29,700 bases of DNA. Source: a virus. Every line of letters begins with the position of its first letter. The first letter of the stretch is position 1. Location: IMG/VR virus record IMGVR_UViG_3300049733_000035, positions 1 to 29,700 of that record; one strand, written 5' to 3'. The notes below the pieces were generated by a model. That model saw only the letters and a program-made list of their open reading frames with translations, had not been told where the DNA came from and did not search any database. Made by a program: the position numbers and the translations under genes. This document shows positions 13,911 through 23,624 of the stretch, piece after piece.

Positions 13911-15609
13911 GCTTAAGATAGGTCCATTTTCTGGAGGTATTAATACTGCGTCTGACGGATCAGCTATTGCTGATAATGAACTTGTAGATTGTGTTAATTT
14001 TGATGTAGACCTGGATGGCTCTCTTAAGTCTAGGCCACCATGGCGTGTTTTGTATGGCATTCAGACATCTGTAACTGATACAACAGCCCCTAAGTGTTCA
14101 CAAACTGTACTTGGTACTTTTGTATATGGTGGTGTACGATTTATTCTTTTTACTTTGCATATTGAAACTACAACCACCATTACAGATAGTGTTCGTATTT
14201 ATTACATGGATGGTGTTAACGCTGGAAATGTAGTTCAAATTGGAACAGGTCGTTTTAGTAGAGCTATTCGTTATGGAGATGATATTTATATCGTTCCTGA
14301 TATTAATACTACACATGGTGGATTGAAGTATAGCCTCAATGATGGTGTCGTTACTGTACTTGCTACAATGCCTACAGGTTATTCTGCTGCTGTTTACAAA
14401 GATCGACTCTGGATTACAGGAAGACGGGCTGTAGTAACTGCGCAAAATAATGTTACTGGTGGAAGTTCTCGTCTTTTCTTTTCTAATCTAGGAGATTTTA
14501 CAGGCTGGCCTACTTCTCAATTTTTCGATATTAATCCCGGAGATGGAGATGCTACACAAGAACTTGTAGTTTATCAGGATAATCTTCTCATATTTAAAGA
14601 TAGTGCTACTTATGTACTTGCATATGATACTCAGCCCACAGCGGCGACTCTTCTTGTTGTAAATCCTGATATAGGAGTTCAGGGACCGCGCACTGTAGTT
14701 TCATATGAAAACTCAGTTTTTCTGCAAATGCATAATAAAGTTTATGAAATGGCTAATTATGACTTTAACCTTATCAGCGTTAAGATGCCATTTGAATATG
14801 ACACTACTGTACCTACAACTGCGCCTTATGGAACATCTTCACAGAGTTTTAAATGGCCAATCTTTATAAGTTTGGTGGGGGATAGACTTATCTCCCGTTT
14901 TTATAACCGTCTATATATTTACCATACACGCCTAAGAGCTTGGACTAGGTATGAAAGTAATGACACTAATATCCATTATCTTGGTCCAATTGTTGAGCTA
15001 GATAGCACTAATGCTGGGCCTGTTCGAGGTTGGAAAACCTTTATAGCAACTAGTGCGTTGACTCTAACTCCTGATTCCTTTAGTTTTGACGGTACTGAAA
15101 ATAACTGGTTCAGATATACTAAGCTATTTATAATGGAAGATAGATACGAAGAAAGTAATACTGAATTTGGTAACACACTCGATACAACGCCTGTAGACAT
15201 AGATTTGGATATTAAAACTAAAATCTACGATATTGGAGTATCTCATAGATTTAAACGTCTGTTTCATTGGGGTGTAGATGTAATTACAGGTAAGGATGTA
15301 ACCGGTATTCTTACACCTTTCTCTATTGAGTATCGAGTAACTTGGGAAACTCTGCACAATTATCACTGGCATGATCTTCAAACTTGGGGTTATCCTTTGT
15401 ATGGAAACCCTGCTACAACTCAGATTCAGCCTGTGGAATCAGGCCTGTATCGTCGATTTATTAGATTTCCTAAGAGTTTGCGTTTTAGACTTCTACAGTT
15501 TCAAGTACAGATGATGACATCAGGTAGTACCGTAGATGGACCAGCTAGGCTTTATTCACTTACTGCCTTTATAGCATCAAAACAGCTTGTTCCTAAGACA
15601 TTCAACTAA
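13891..15609 (+). CDS. tail nozzle / tubular protein B-like, 572 aa
   Basis: ATG at 13891, with GGAGGAG 4 bases upstream, is preferred over the in-frame ATG at 13870. The product begins MASSIAELKIGPFSGGINTASDGSAIADNELVDCVNFDVDLDGSLKSRPPWR, the F-x-G-G-I-N opening and N-x-x-x-x-x-D-G-x-L-x-x-R-P phrase common to podovirus nozzle and tail-hub proteins. The rest is beta-rich, with repeated short blades in the middle (DDIYIVPDINTTHGGLKYSLNDGVVTVLATMP), consistent with a beta-propeller. It would extend the portal-adaptor channel outward. Confidence 0.8.
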   Translation: MASSIAELKIGPFSGGINTASDGSAIADNELVDCVNFDVDLDGSLKSRPPWRVLYGIQTSVTDTTAPKCSQTVLGTFVYGGVRFILFTLHIETTTTITDSVRIYYMDGVNAGNVVQIGTGRFSRAIRYGDDIYIVPDINTTHGGLKYSLNDGVVTVLATMPTGYSAAVYKDRLWITGRRAVVTAQNNVTGGSSRLFFSNLGDFTGWPTSQFFDINPGDGDATQELVVYQDNLLIFKDSATYVLAYDTQPTAATLLVVNPDIGVQGPRTVVSYENSVFLQMHNKVYEMANYDFNLISVKMPFEYDTTVPTTAPYGTSSQSFKWPIFISLVGDRLISRFYNRLYIYHTRLRAWTRYESNDTNIHYLGPIVELDSTNAGPVRGWKTFIATSALTLTPDSFSFDGTENNWFRYTKLFIMEDRYEESNTEFGNTLDTTPVDIDLDIKTKIYDIGVSHRFKRLFHWGVDVITGKDVTGILTPFSIEYRVTWETLHNYHWHDLQTWGYPLYGNPATTQIQPVESGLYRRFIRFPKSLRFRLLQFQVQMMTSGSTVDGPARLYSLTAFIASKQLVPKTFN

Positions 15610-15618
15610 GGAGGGGAT

Positions 15619-15894
15619 ATGCCTATTGTCGATCTATTTGGTAATAATAGAGTTCCTAATCCTCCTCCAGGTATGGGAGGCTTTAACTCTTACTCAGCGG
15701 GTAATAAACGATATGGTGGGGGGCGATCTATGCCTAATATTGGTCCTGTGTCGGATATGCTGGGGTATAATCAACGGGATAATGAAGCACAGGCTCGAAA
15801 ATCAGCTATTTTGCGGCGTCTTAAGGGTCAGTCTACAGGAAACCCTATGAATAACTCAGTAATCAGCGCGCTTGGGGGAGGAGGGTTTATATAG
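15619..15894 (+). CDS. small Gly/Pro/Asn-rich protein, 91 aa
   Basis: AAGGAGGGG stands directly upstream of the ATG. The product is Gly-, Pro- and Asn-rich and probably disordered (NRVPNPPPGMGGFNSYSAGNKRYGGGRSMPN), with a short helical section near 50-75. It stands first in the run of genes for putative ejection proteins and overlaps the next start by one base. Its function is not known; small, flexible proteins at this spot in podoviruses can be minor ejected proteins. Confidence 0.75.
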   Translation: MPIVDLFGNNRVPNPPPGMGGFNSYSAGNKRYGGGRSMPNIGPVSDMLGYNQRDNEAQARKSAILRRLKGQSTGNPMNNSVISALGGGGFI

Positions 15895-16514
15895 TGGATA
15901 TAGACTGGGTTAACAACGCCATTAGTAAACGCTTGGGTATAACTAATAAGCCTGCCCCTACAGGAGTCAACTACACTCCTGTAGGTGTAGGTCCAGGAAT
16001 ACCTCACCGTCCTCCTGTTAAAGCTAATCCACCTACTAAAGCTGCACCAGCTAAGCCTAAAGCTCCGGCTAAAAAGAAGACCTCTACGTCTAAAAAGAAG
16101 CAGTCAGCTCTTGATAAGTGGCTAGCTGGAGATACTACATATCAACAGCAGCTCTCTAACTATAATAAAGAGAAATCTGATTACCAGGCTCAATATAATA
16201 CACAGGTAGGCAAAACTAATCGAGATTATAATACCACACAGCGTTCTATGAATCAGCAGGCTGTAAAGGATCGAGATCAGCAGGCTAATGACTTTGCTGG
16301 TCGTGGTATTTTGCATTCCGGTGTTTATGCAAAAGCTCTCGGTGATTATAATTCAGACTTCAATACCAAACTGACTAATCTTCTACAGGGACGTACTGAT
16401 TCGTTGGGGGATCTTTCTTCTGATCATACTAATTTCCTGAGGCAGATAGCTTTGGATTTGCAATCAGCTAAGCAGGATGCTATTCGGCGCAGGGCGGAGA
16501 AACTGGGGATTTAA
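15894..16514 (+). CDS. putative ejection protein, Pro/Lys then Gln-rich, 206 aa
   Basis: GTG at 15894 follows a GGGGGAGGAGGG stretch. The first 80 residues are disordered, with an Ala/Pro/Lys-rich section (PTKAAPAKPKAPAKKK) followed by TSTSKKK. The rest is a helical, Gln/Asn/Asp-rich section (TYQQQLSNYNKEKSDYQAQYN) with a conserved-looking FAGRGILHSGVYAKALGDY. This composition and its place before two larger helical proteins suggest a counterpart of the T7 internal core proteins. An 11-bp inverted repeat of the dispersed motif lies inside the gene at 15957-15985. Confidence 0.7.
   Translation: MDIDWVNNAISKRLGITNKPAPTGVNYTPVGVGPGIPHRPPVKANPPTKAAPAKPKAPAKKKTSTSKKKQSALDKWLAGDTTYQQQLSNYNKEKSDYQAQYNTQVGKTNRDYNTTQRSMNQQAVKDRDQQANDFAGRGILHSGVYAKALGDYNSDFNTKLTNLLQGRTDSLGDLSSDHTNFLRQIALDLQSAKQDAIRRRAEKLGI
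15957..15985 (+). repeat. perfect 11-bp inverted repeat of the dispersed motif
   Basis: CCTACAGGAGT (15957-15967) and ACTCCTGTAGG (15975-15985) are exact reverse complements with a 7-base loop. Each arm contains one copy of CTACAGG/CCTGTAG. The repeat lies within an open reading frame and has no T run, so it is not a terminator. Confidence 0.85.
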
Positions 16515-17789
16515 ATGGCAGACTATTCGTATCTTAAGGATCTGGCTTCTGTCTTTTTTCCTCAACAGCAGGCTCTTAACCTTGCTGATGTCCTAGCTAA
16601 TCAGGCAAAAGTTCAGAAGGAAAAAGCTCTAGGTATCTCACCTTCTGATGGGGCTAGTGCTTTTGGAATTCCTGGAGAAGCTACCTCAAGTCCTTATGAA
16701 GCTCTTATGTCACAGCTTCAGCAGCAGATTAACAGTATTAATTCACAGAACTATCTTACCCCGCTGGAGCAACTTAGGAAACAGGCTACTTCCCAGGTAA
16801 GCGCACAGTACGATCCTCAAATTCAGGCTCTACAGGGCGAGATGAGTATTACTCGTCAGCGTGGAGAAAAGAATATTGGACAAGTACGTCAGATGTATAG
16901 TGATCTGTCTAAGGATATTGCTGGCCAGCTTCCTGGTATTACATCTGATATGAAGGCTTCTCAGGATCAGACTACACAGCAGTATGCAGCTGATAAGGCT
17001 GATCTACAGAAGAATTATGATCAGCAGGCTGCCCAGCAAGATGCAGTACTTAAACAGCTCGGCATTACTGCGGCAGCTCCTGACGCTTCTGCGCAATCTA
17101 ATGCTGATAAATCTTATTTTACGCAACAGCAGTCAGCAGATAAGCAAGCTACTATGGACGCTCTAGCGCAGATTCAAGCTGGAGCTGAACAATATAATCA
17201 GCAGTCAGCTAATAATGCTAATCTGGCTGGTTCTAACGCTGCTACGGATATTCGTTCTCAACTTGAAGATTACTTGCAGCAAGCTGGCGGTCAAATGTCT
17301 GCGTTGCAAAGTGGTAAACAATCTTCTATCGCTGCATTGCTTTCTCAACTTCAATCAGCAGATCAGCAATCAGCTCAAGCTCGACAGCAGCAAGAACTTG
17401 CTAATACTATGCAAATGAATAATTTCCAGCTTAATGCTATGAAGGCTTCAGGCGCATTTGATAACTCATCTTCAGGAAGTGACTCTCTTTTTAAGGGCAC
17501 CACTGGTCTTAGTGGGGCTACTAATTATCTTGCTGAAGCTTATCCGGATTCACCTTCCCGCGCTTCTGCTCTGAGTTCTTTGGTAGCATCCGTTCTTTCT
17601 GATCAAGAGGTTCAGCAAGGTAAGCAGACAGTTAAAGATCCTGTTACCGGACAGGATAAGATGATTGATATTACTCCGGAAAAGATAATTCAGCTTATTC
17701 GGGAACAAGGTATGCAGAAAGGTTTTCAGGACGCTGATCTTAATAATGCCATCAACGCATATCTTGCATACGCTGGAAAGTTGAGGTAA
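16515..17789 (+). CDS. Gln/Ala-rich helical ejection-type protein, 424 aa
   Basis: The product is dominated by long helical Gln/Ala/Ser/Asp-rich segments (about 60-310; for example QQQINSINSQN and QLQSADQQSAQARQQQELAN) like a long coiled coil, followed by a more compact C-terminal part (RASALSSLVASVLSDQEVQQ). No membrane segment or enzyme motif was seen. Composition and location resemble the internal core proteins (T7 gp14/gp15 type) that leave the virion with the DNA to build a channel across the envelope. The gene directly follows the 206-aa gene with no gap. Confidence 0.7.
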   Translation: MADYSYLKDLASVFFPQQQALNLADVLANQAKVQKEKALGISPSDGASAFGIPGEATSSPYEALMSQLQQQINSINSQNYLTPLEQLRKQATSQVSAQYDPQIQALQGEMSITRQRGEKNIGQVRQMYSDLSKDIAGQLPGITSDMKASQDQTTQQYAADKADLQKNYDQQAAQQDAVLKQLGITAAAPDASAQSNADKSYFTQQQSADKQATMDALAQIQAGAEQYNQQSANNANLAGSNAATDIRSQLEDYLQQAGGQMSALQSGKQSSIAALLSQLQSADQQSAQARQQQELANTMQMNNFQLNAMKASGAFDNSSSGSDSLFKGTTGLSGATNYLAEAYPDSPSRASALSSLVASVLSDQEVQQGKQTVKDPVTGQDKMIDITPEKIIQLIREQGMQKGFQDADLNNAINAYLAYAGKLR

Positions 17790-17792
17790 TTA

Positions 17793-20700
17793 ATGCTTGA
17801 GGGATGGAAACCGCTCGACCTTAGTATGCTTGTCCGTCCCGACACAAGCAGCGAGCGCGCACAATTGGCTAAGAATATTCTTGCCAATACAACTTGGCCA
17901 TCTCTTGAACAAATGGCTGCAAGTCTTAATAATGCTTCAGGGGAGGGGGCTCCTCATAATGTCAGTCTACTTTCTCGTCTATTCTCTCTACTTCAGACGC
18001 CTTTGCATACTATTGCTAATGCAGCAGATGAAGCTCTTGCAGGCCATCAATCAGATGATACCGATAGCGTACTTGATGACTTCGGTAAAACTATTGGAGG
18101 AGTCGCTACAGGGGGAGCTAGAGGTTTTGCGGCTGGACTTCGAGGAACTTTTGGAAGCGATGAAGCCGCCTCTGATCCTTCGGATAGGACTGGCTTCGGA
18201 GATGTAATTAATCGTTTCTATCTTCATATGCCTACGGCAGAAGCTCTTGATCCAGCTAATAGACAAGAAGTTATTGACCGCCTTACTAAGGCTAAGGTTA
18301 ATCAGCTTGGGGGAAATGATAAGGGTAATCTTCTCTACATGAATGGCGTAGGGGACTCAGAAGTTCAAGACTTTTTTAAGAAGTCTCAATGGGCAGGACT
18401 CGCCAGTGATATAGTCGGTGATCCTACCAACTTTATTAGTCTTCCTGCTAAGGGTGTTAAGGCAGCTACAGAAATAGGTGAAGCTACCGAAGATATAGGT
18501 AAGGGTATTAAGTCCTCCCAGGAAGCTCTTAACTCAGGATATGAGATAGCCCCTGTAGACCCTAATAAAATAATCAAACGTACACCTGGTTCTTATCGAA
18601 TTACACTCAAGCCTGGTACGGTTCAAAACTCTATTGTTAACTCTACAGGGGATATAATTAAACCCCCTGAGTGGTTTAACTTTCCCAATTCTGCTGATGA
18701 GATACCCACTAACGTTCCGGTACCTCGGCCAATAGCTCCTGTAGAAGCCCCTGTAGAAATTCCAGCTAATAGTTTTCTTGATGATATAGAATGGCCTGGA
18801 GATCCTACACAAAGACAATTGCAAGAAGTTGCTAAGAGCGCTGTTCCTGATTTTGACTCTCTCCTTGGAGATATGGTTAAATCAGGAGAAATGTCTTCTG
18901 CACTTCCTAAAACTACAGAAGCGATAACTCCTGTAAAAAATATTGCTGATAAGCTCATGCTCGCTAAACCTGAAGTTCAAGCTAAATTGGCAGGTAAGCT
19001 TGCTCGTGACGTTATTGCGCATGTTACTTCAGGACGTAAAGGTTGGCAGTATGAGGTAGCTGACCTTCTTTCAAAGGCGCATGCTCAGGTCAATTTCAAT
19101 AAGGTTTCAGGTTATCTTGATAAACTTGCTAAGAACCCTGAAGCAGTTAAAAATCTAGCTCGAACGGCTGATGGTCGTAAAAGACTAGTTGGTAATCTTA
19201 GCGCTGCAATTGCTGATGATGTGTCTGAAGTAGTTAGTCAATCTCAAAAAGTACAGAAGGCCATTACAGCCCCTGTAGCCGCTGACCAGATAGTAAATAA
19301 AATGGCTACAGGTGATCAGGCTATTCTTGCTCGTAGCGCTGAAGTTGAGACTAAAGCGAAAGCTATTGGGCTTAAGCCTCGCTATTTTGAAACTGCTCAA
19401 AATATAATCAATCACTATACTGAGATGATTCTGGGTAATAAAGCAGCCGCGGGAATGAAGAATCCTGAAGCTTATAATCGAGCTATTACTTCAGGTAAGA
19501 ATGTTCGTTATAGTGGTCCTCAACAGTCTCAGATGCTTAATCGTATCATTAATGCTATTCCGCAGTTCAAGCGTGCAAATGATGCTGCGCGTTATGAGAC
19601 TGCTATGAAGATTCTCAACCTTGTTGAAACTCACTTCATTAGTAAGGGTGCTATTCCTCACTCTGCGGTAGCAGTTAAGGATTCAGTACCTCTCAGGCTT
19701 AGTGAAGTTATGGCCGCCGTAGGACCACAAGCTATTGCACGTGATCCTAAGCTCATGACTGAAATTCTTAGGGCTTTTAATCCTAGGAATACTAAGCCTC
19801 TGGATGAAATAGTTCAACAGGCTGTTGAAGAAGTTAAGGCTGGAAATGCAGTTAATTCTGCTCCCGCTGTAGACACAGGTATCAAAGCTGGTGAAGAAGC
19901 AATTCAATCTACAGGGGATGTATCTCTAGCTCGTATGCAGGAAGCTGTTAATTCAGCAGGTAAAGCTGCTAATGCAATGGCTAACGCTACAGGGGCTGGT
20001 GAGACTGGCGCTAAAATAGCTCAGGATTTTATTAAAAATACCTATATGCCTGTAGTAACTATTGATACAGCCATAGCTCGTTCTCATCTTAATACTCTTA
20101 CTGCGCTAGGTAATGATACTTTTAAAAACTACGCTAAATATGCTAATGGTCCAATTCTTACTCGCGCCATTGTTAGGCAGACTGGCCTTCCTTGGCCTCG
20201 TCAGCTTGCTAATAAGATAGAAGCTAAGGTTCCTGAATGGCTTGGGGCTCGATTTAATGCTGCTTATAAAAACATGGATATGCGCGAAATATATCTTCGT
20301 GAAGCAGCAACCGCTAAATCTTCTGTAGCTAAGCGTGCCAGTTACATTAATCAGCTTGTTAAGACTTACGGCAGAGATCCTGGTACATGGCGCGATGCTA
20401 TGCAGGGTGCCCAGGGCTTTAAAATGACTATAGATACTACAAATGAACTTTCAAAGCAACTTATTAAAACTATGGAAAATCTTTTTGGTAGTTCTGGACT
20501 TCGATATGGCGCTGCTCTCGATAATGCTGTAGCAGGGCGTTCGCAACTTCTTATGCGTGAACTTAATGAAACTTTGAAGAGGTATGGACTAGGTAATTTT
20601 AAATTCATTAAGAGTAAAGATGTTAAGGACGGTATGGGAGGTACTAGGGACTTCTCTAAGGGAATTGACTGGCTTAATTCATGGGAAATTTGGAACATTA

Positions 20701-22166
20701 CTAATCCTATTGATTTTCTTTATCGTATCCAGAACGCTGTAGAAACTGCTGTTCGACAGAAGAATATGTTTGATGATATTGCTGCTCGTTGGGGCAATAT
20801 TGGGCGAAGTGGGGCTTATAAGGTAACTGTTAATCATCCCCGATTTAATGGAATTTTCTTTACCGCAGAGGATGCTGAGCAGGTTAATAGGTTCTTGAAA
20901 AATCTTAAGGAAATTCAGAAGCCTAATTCTAAGCCTATGCAGCTTTTTGATAATGTACTTTCTAAGTGGAAATCATCTGTAACTATTTATATGCCATCTC
21001 ACCATATTCGTAATCTTATTGGTGACGTGTATTTTAACTGGATGGCTGGAGTTAACTCTACTCATGCTTACACTAAAGCTCTTTCAGTTATGCGCGCTCA
21101 GAAGGGCAAATATGAAGGATTGGAAGATATCGGTGATTTGGTATCTCCCATGGCTCTCACTCGCGCTATTATGCGTAAGTCTGATCCTAAATCTGCTGGT
21201 GATCGTATTGCACTAACCATGAAGAATGGCACACGTATCACTAATGATATGATTTACGTGTCAGCTTTTCAGCAGGGGCTACTTCCGGCAGCGCGAGTTT
21301 TGGAAGATATTCCCGATGATGCCGCTATTTCTGTACTTGATAAATTCAGACCACTAGGAGGTAAGGGTCAAAAGTTTGCCCATAACGTAGCAGAGGGTCG
21401 AGATCATTACATCAGGTTGGCTCATTACATAGACCAAATTAATAAGGCTGGACCTGGTGTTACTTTTGAACAAGCGACGCGAAACGCTGCTAAGCAAATT
21501 CGTAAGTGGCATCCCGACGGTATGGATTTGACGGCTTTTGAACGTAATGTAATGCGACGTATCTTTCCGTTTTATAGCTGGACTCGTAAAGCCTTGCCTC
21601 TTATTATCGAATCTATTGTATCGAACCCTGGTAAAACTATGGTCTATCCTAAAGCCATGAATACTATTCAGCAGTATATGGGAATGGATACCTCCGTAGA
21701 GGACCCATTTCCTGTAGACCAGCTTTTTCCTGACTGGATTCGTGATAAAGGTGTAGGGCCCATTTTGGGTGGTCCTGGAAGTTATGGTTTGCTTAATCCT
21801 AGCAATCCAATGCTAGATATTGGTGCACAAATGAGTAATCCCCGTGCTTTTGTCGGTGGGATGGTCAATCCAGCACTTCAAATTCCGGCCGAAGTTATGA
21901 CTGGAGTTAACATTGACACTGGAGCACCTATCCAAGACAAGTCTCAATACATAACTCAGCAGATTCCCGGAATTTCCCAGGCTAGTCGTCTTACTAACGT
22001 AGATATTGGTGGACCCGGTCCAAAGTATGAGGATCAGGGCTTTGGAAATACTCAAAACCTTATTAACTTCTTGACTGCTATCGGGTATCTTGATACTGGA
22101 CCTTATCAAAAGTCGGCTCAATTTGACCTTAAGAATTATTTGAGGAGTCACAGTGGCAATAGCTGA
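17793..22166 (+). CDS. giant internal virion / ejection protein, 1457 aa
   Basis: This is the largest gene in the window. The first 300 residues hold helical sections with SQWAGLASDIVGDPTNFISLPAKGVKAATEIG, a phrase common in huge actinophage and cyanophage virion proteins. A Pro-rich linker follows (about 305-340; VPVPRPIAPVEAPVEIP), then long Ala/Lys-rich helices. A C-terminal section carries YMPSHHIRNLIGDVYFNWMAG and MRRIFPFYSWTRKALPLIIESI, a conserved pair in such proteins. No catalytic motif is visible. Length and position fit a T7 gp16-like ejection protein, but the transglycosylase that gp16 carries is encoded separately here (23055-23624). The stop overlaps the NlpC/P60 gene by 14 bases. 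It contains at least ten copies of the dispersed motif. Confidence 0.8.
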   Translation: MLEGWKPLDLSMLVRPDTSSERAQLAKNILANTTWPSLEQMAASLNNASGEGAPHNVSLLSRLFSLLQTPLHTIANAADEALAGHQSDDTDSVLDDFGKTIGGVATGGARGFAAGLRGTFGSDEAASDPSDRTGFGDVINRFYLHMPTAEALDPANRQEVIDRLTKAKVNQLGGNDKGNLLYMNGVGDSEVQDFFKKSQWAGLASDIVGDPTNFISLPAKGVKAATEIGEATEDIGKGIKSSQEALNSGYEIAPVDPNKIIKRTPGSYRITLKPGTVQNSIVNSTGDIIKPPEWFNFPNSADEIPTNVPVPRPIAPVEAPVEIPANSFLDDIEWPGDPTQRQLQEVAKSAVPDFDSLLGDMVKSGEMSSALPKTTEAITPVKNIADKLMLAKPEVQAKLAGKLARDVIAHVTSGRKGWQYEVADLLSKAHAQVNFNKVSGYLDKLAKNPEAVKNLARTADGRKRLVGNLSAAIADDVSEVVSQSQKVQKAITAPVAADQIVNKMATGDQAILARSAEVETKAKAIGLKPRYFETAQNIINHYTEMILGNKAAAGMKNPEAYNRAITSGKNVRYSGPQQSQMLNRIINAIPQFKRANDAARYETAMKILNLVETHFISKGAIPHSAVAVKDSVPLRLSEVMAAVGPQAIARDPKLMTEILRAFNPRNTKPLDEIVQQAVEEVKAGNAVNSAPAVDTGIKAGEEAIQSTGDVSLARMQEAVNSAGKAANAMANATGAGETGAKIAQDFIKNTYMPVVTIDTAIARSHLNTLTALGNDTFKNYAKYANGPILTRAIVRQTGLPWPRQLANKIEAKVPEWLGARFNAAYKNMDMREIYLREAATAKSSVAKRASYINQLVKTYGRDPGTWRDAMQGAQGFKMTIDTTNELSKQLIKTMENLFGSSGLRYGAALDNAVAGRSQLLMRELNETLKRYGLGNFKFIKSKDVKDGMGGTRDFSKGIDWLNSWEIWNITNPIDFLYRIQNAVETAVRQKNMFDDIAARWGNIGRSGAYKVTVNHPRFNGIFFTAEDAEQVNRFLKNLKEIQKPNSKPMQLFDNVLSKWKSSVTIYMPSHHIRNLIGDVYFNWMAGVNSTHAYTKALSVMRAQKGKYEGLEDIGDLVSPMALTRAIMRKSDPKSAGDRIALTMKNGTRITNDMIYVSAFQQGLLPAARVLEDIPDDAAISVLDKFRPLGGKGQKFAHNVAEGRDHYIRLAHYIDQINKAGPGVTFEQATRNAAKQIRKWHPDGMDLTAFERNVMRRIFPFYSWTRKALPLIIESIVSNPGKTMVYPKAMNTIQQYMGMDTSVEDPFPVDQLFPDWIRDKGVGPILGGPGSYGLLNPSNPMLDIGAQMSNPRAFVGGMVNPALQIPAEVMTGVNIDTGAPIQDKSQYITQQIPGISQASRLTNVDIGGPGPKYEDQGFGNTQNLINFLTAIGYLDTGPYQKSAQFDLKNYLRSHSGNS
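19272..19312 (+). repeat. 9-bp inverted repeat of the dispersed motif
   Basis: CCTGTAGCC (19272-19280) and GGCTACAGG (19304-19312) are reverse complements separated by 23 bases, inside the 1457-aa gene. It is a second case of two motif copies facing each other. Confidence 0.65.
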
Positions 22167-23061
22167 CTTCTTGGAAGCTAGGAGGAAAAACCTAGCAAGT
22201 AACCCTTATAAAAATTACATGCTTGGAAACTCTAATAGCTTGACCAGCTCGAAACTGGGACAGTCTACAGGCGGATTGAAGTTTAAGTCCCCTGTAGCTG
22301 GGGGAGACACTAATTTCGGAGCCTTGCTTAGTGATACAGTAGCAAATGCCGCATCTAGTAGGGCTCAGTTTCAGACTGACTATAACAATCAAGAAATAAC
22401 TGATCTCGCTGCGGATATTACTCAGAAGTCAGCGGGAAAAATCAACACAAATGAATTTGGAATACCGACCAGTACCAAGCCTGACTTTTTTAGTTCTTTT
22501 AAAGATCATCTGAGTTCAATTAATAACACAGGAAAACTTGCGCTACAAACAGAACAAGCCAAGTCTGCATACAGACAAGCTGTAAGTATGCAAAACTTGG
22601 CTGGTTTTTCTGTTGTGCCAGGTACTACCCAATTTTATGATGCTAATGATTTGCCTGCTGGAGCTAGTAAAAATAACCCTGGTGCTCAGGCTGTAGCATC
22701 AGCTATGACTGCTTATAAAAACCATACTCCATATGTTTGGGGTGGTAATTCGCTTACTGGGGGAGTAGATTGCAGTGGGCTTGTTCAACAGGTTTACAAA
22801 AAACTCGGTATCAATCTTCCCCGTACTACGTATCAGCAAGCGAAAGCTGGCAAAATTATCTCCACCAAATCACTACTCCCCGGAGATTTGGTGTTCTATA
22901 ACACCGGTTCACGTGATCCAAACGGGATCGGAACATATGGACACGTTGCCATTTATATCGGAAATGGACAAGTAGTTCAGGCGTATAACACTAAGAAGGG
23001 GATTATGGTTACTTCCCTGACTTATGCTGGTCAGCCTTCTTTGGGGGTTAGGCCATGGTAG
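22153..23061 (+). CDS. virion NlpC/P60 peptidoglycan endopeptidase, 302 aa
   Basis: NlpC/P60 enzymes cut peptide links in peptidoglycan. The catalytic domain fills the last 120 residues: YVWGGNSLTGGVDCSGLVQQ (nucleophile Cys207), then LPGDLVFYN and YGHVAIYIGNGQ (His264). The third position is Gln276 (VVQAYN) where many members have His; Gln, Asn and His all occur in the family. Residues 1-170 are helical and polar and may dock the enzyme in the virion. The GTG start has GAGGAG upstream and overlaps the giant gene end. Being next to ejection genes and away from the lysis cassette suggests local wall opening at entry rather than lysis. Confidence 0.88.
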   Translation: MAIADFLEARRKNLASNPYKNYMLGNSNSLTSSKLGQSTGGLKFKSPVAGGDTNFGALLSDTVANAASSRAQFQTDYNNQEITDLAADITQKSAGKINTNEFGIPTSTKPDFFSSFKDHLSSINNTGKLALQTEQAKSAYRQAVSMQNLAGFSVVPGTTQFYDANDLPAGASKNNPGAQAVASAMTAYKNHTPYVWGGNSLTGGVDCSGLVQQVYKKLGINLPRTTYQQAKAGKIISTKSLLPGDLVFYNTGSRDPNGIGTYGHVAIYIGNGQVVQAYNTKKGIMVTSLTYAGQPSLGVRPW

Positions 23062-23624
23062 GAATTAATGTACCTGATCCTAACTTGTCACAAGACTTCT
23101 ACAGCCGTCTACAGCGGATTGTGAACTCAGGTAACTACGACGTACCTATGAAGTTGCCTGATCCTCCTAAACCTAGTGTTGCTAATTACAACGTTGGCGT
23201 AGGTGGAAACTACAACACAACAAGTAGCTCTACAGGGGGTATGAACCAGCTCGATAGAATTATCAAAGCTATTAAAGGTCAGGAATCAGGCAATAACTAC
23301 AGCGCTAGGAACTCTATGTCTGGAGCTTCTGGCGCCTACCAAGTAATGCCGTCCAATATCACAGGCTCTCATAGTGGCTGGGACTGGGAAGCTCTCGGTA
23401 GAGATGTTTCTATGTCTGAGTTTATGAATAATCCTGCTATACAAGACTCTATTGCCCGTTACAAACTTAACCAGTACCTTAGTCAGTACGGAGCCGCTGG
23501 AGCCGCTGTAGCTTGGTATGGAGGACCCGGAGCAGTTAAGAATATGTATTCTAAAACTACCCAAGCCGGGGGTTATCCTTCACTTTACGACTATTGGCAG
23601 GCGGTACTTCGGCGAATGGGTTAG
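23055..23624 (+). CDS. virion lytic transglycosylase (SLT-like), 189 aa
   Basis: This enzyme would cleave glycan strands. The domain covers about 65-170: IIKAIKGQESGNNYSARN with the likely catalytic Glu77 in the E-S-G-x-x-Y motif, then GASGAYQVMPSNI and AAVAWYGGPGAV, all landmarks of SLT/Rpf-like domains. The first 60 residues are a polar, Pro-rich linker (KLPDPPKPSV). The ATG overlaps the NlpC/P60 stop by 7 bases, so the two wall enzymes are translationally linked. Their place after the ejection genes fits entry enzymes. There is no signal peptide, consistent with delivery in the virion. Confidence 0.87.
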   Translation: MVGINVPDPNLSQDFYSRLQRIVNSGNYDVPMKLPDPPKPSVANYNVGVGGNYNTTSSSTGGMNQLDRIIKAIKGQESGNNYSARNSMSGASGAYQVMPSNITGSHSGWDWEALGRDVSMSEFMNNPAIQDSIARYKLNQYLSQYGAAGAAVAWYGGPGAVKNMYSKTTQAGGYPSLYDYWQAVLRRMG

